The translations under genes and the position numbers were made by a program. A stretch of DNA of 45,993 nt. Origin: a virus. The stretch covers positions 1-45,993 of IMG/VR virus record IMGVR_UViG_3300025646_000080; one strand, given 5' to 3'. Below the pieces are notes generated by a model. That model saw only the letters and a program-made list of their open reading frames with translations, searched no databases and had not been told where the DNA came from. How positions within the stretch are numbered: the first letter of the stretch is position 1; every line of letters begins with the position of its first letter. Positions 45,931-45,993 of this stretch are shown piece after piece.

Positions 45931-45993
45931 ATGGCTTACAATCCTTCTAATCTTACTGCTGGTATGGCGGTTAAATACTGCACTATTGATAGC
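45931..45993 (+). CDS. Truncated ORF after the second psbA (runs off the window)
   Basis: ATG 45931 starts MAYNPSNLTAGMAVKYCTID; 21 codons are visible without a stop. It is different from the gene that follows the first psbA copy. I cannot assign it; too little is present. Confidence 0.5.
   Translation, partial: MAYNPSNLTAGMAVKYCTIDS

Noticed and set aside
24815-45993. Lysogeny genes or a transaldolase gene as found in some cyanopodoviruses
   Set aside because: I looked for integrase, excisionase, repressor and talC-like proteins and found none. The genome may still be incomplete between the two psbA copies.

Overview
This window is almost a whole genome of a T7-like podovirus (autographivirus type) that infects picocyanobacteria. 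It carries psbA (photosystem II D1) and an hli gene, so the host is photosynthetic. The D1 C-terminal extension resembles the Synechococcus/Prochlorococcus form. The single-subunit RNA polymerase, gp2.5-type SSB, endonuclease I, primase-helicase, family A DNA polymerase and T7-ordered virion genes place it next to cyanopodoviruses such as Syn5, P60 and P-SSP7. Every recognisable gene is on the + strand. I see no integrase, repressor or tRNA gene.

Layout. 1-779: 3' part of a first psbA allele. 779-1449: two tiny genes and a long structured leader. 1450-14240: capsid, tail tube (gp11, gp12) and internal virion proteins (gp14, gp15, gp16). 14246-18823: tail fibre with a self-cleaving S74 tip. 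18902-24522: lysis (holin, glucosaminidase endolysin, Rz-like protein) and packaging (small terminase, HNH, large terminase), with two unusual proteins in between. 24815-25761: thyX and a small gene. 25762-26220: a palindrome-rich non-coding block. 26221-29487: about twelve small, mostly acidic early genes led by an ArdA-like antirestriction candidate. 29465-37950: RNA polymerase, SSB, endonuclease I, primase-helicase, split DNA polymerase, exonuclease, DUF3310, MazG. 37953-40057: class I-type ribonucleotide reductase. 40026-44240: small gene, a repeat-rich protein in the T7 gp7.3 slot, portal, scaffold. 44240-45993: hli, a 15-codon gene, an RlpA-like gene, a complete second psbA allele and a truncated ORF.

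T7 logic puts the physical genome ends between the large terminase (ends 24522) and the early genes (start 26221). The contig therefore runs through the end junction, as expected for an assembly with terminal redundancy. The first 127 bases are identical to 45150-45276, inside the second psbA, and then diverge. That is the signature of a k=127 assembly-graph branch between two psbA alleles. The genes after the two psbA copies also differ.

How the genes work together. Host-type promoters upstream of the first small genes would express antirestriction and takeover proteins. Those lead to the phage RNA polymerase, then replication and nucleotide supply (thyX, nrdA/nrdB, MazG, exonuclease, endonuclease). 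Late expression of virion, hli, psbA and lysis genes follows; a T7-geometry promoter candidate lies before the capsid gene.

Most novel-looking items: (1) three covarying two-hairpin RNA units punctuating the early genes, two of which encode paralogous KTSC-like proteins; (2) the palindrome cluster at 25818-26104 with a duplicated 18-bp operator-like site; (3) the 280-nt structured leader of the capsid gene; (4) an RlpA-like gene next to psbA; (5) an unassigned 413-residue protein with an HH...N...H nuclease-like pattern and hydrophobic segments; (6) DNA polymerase split into overlapping exonuclease and polymerase frames; (7) a 599-residue Arg/Glu and AAQERK repeat protein before the portal gene.
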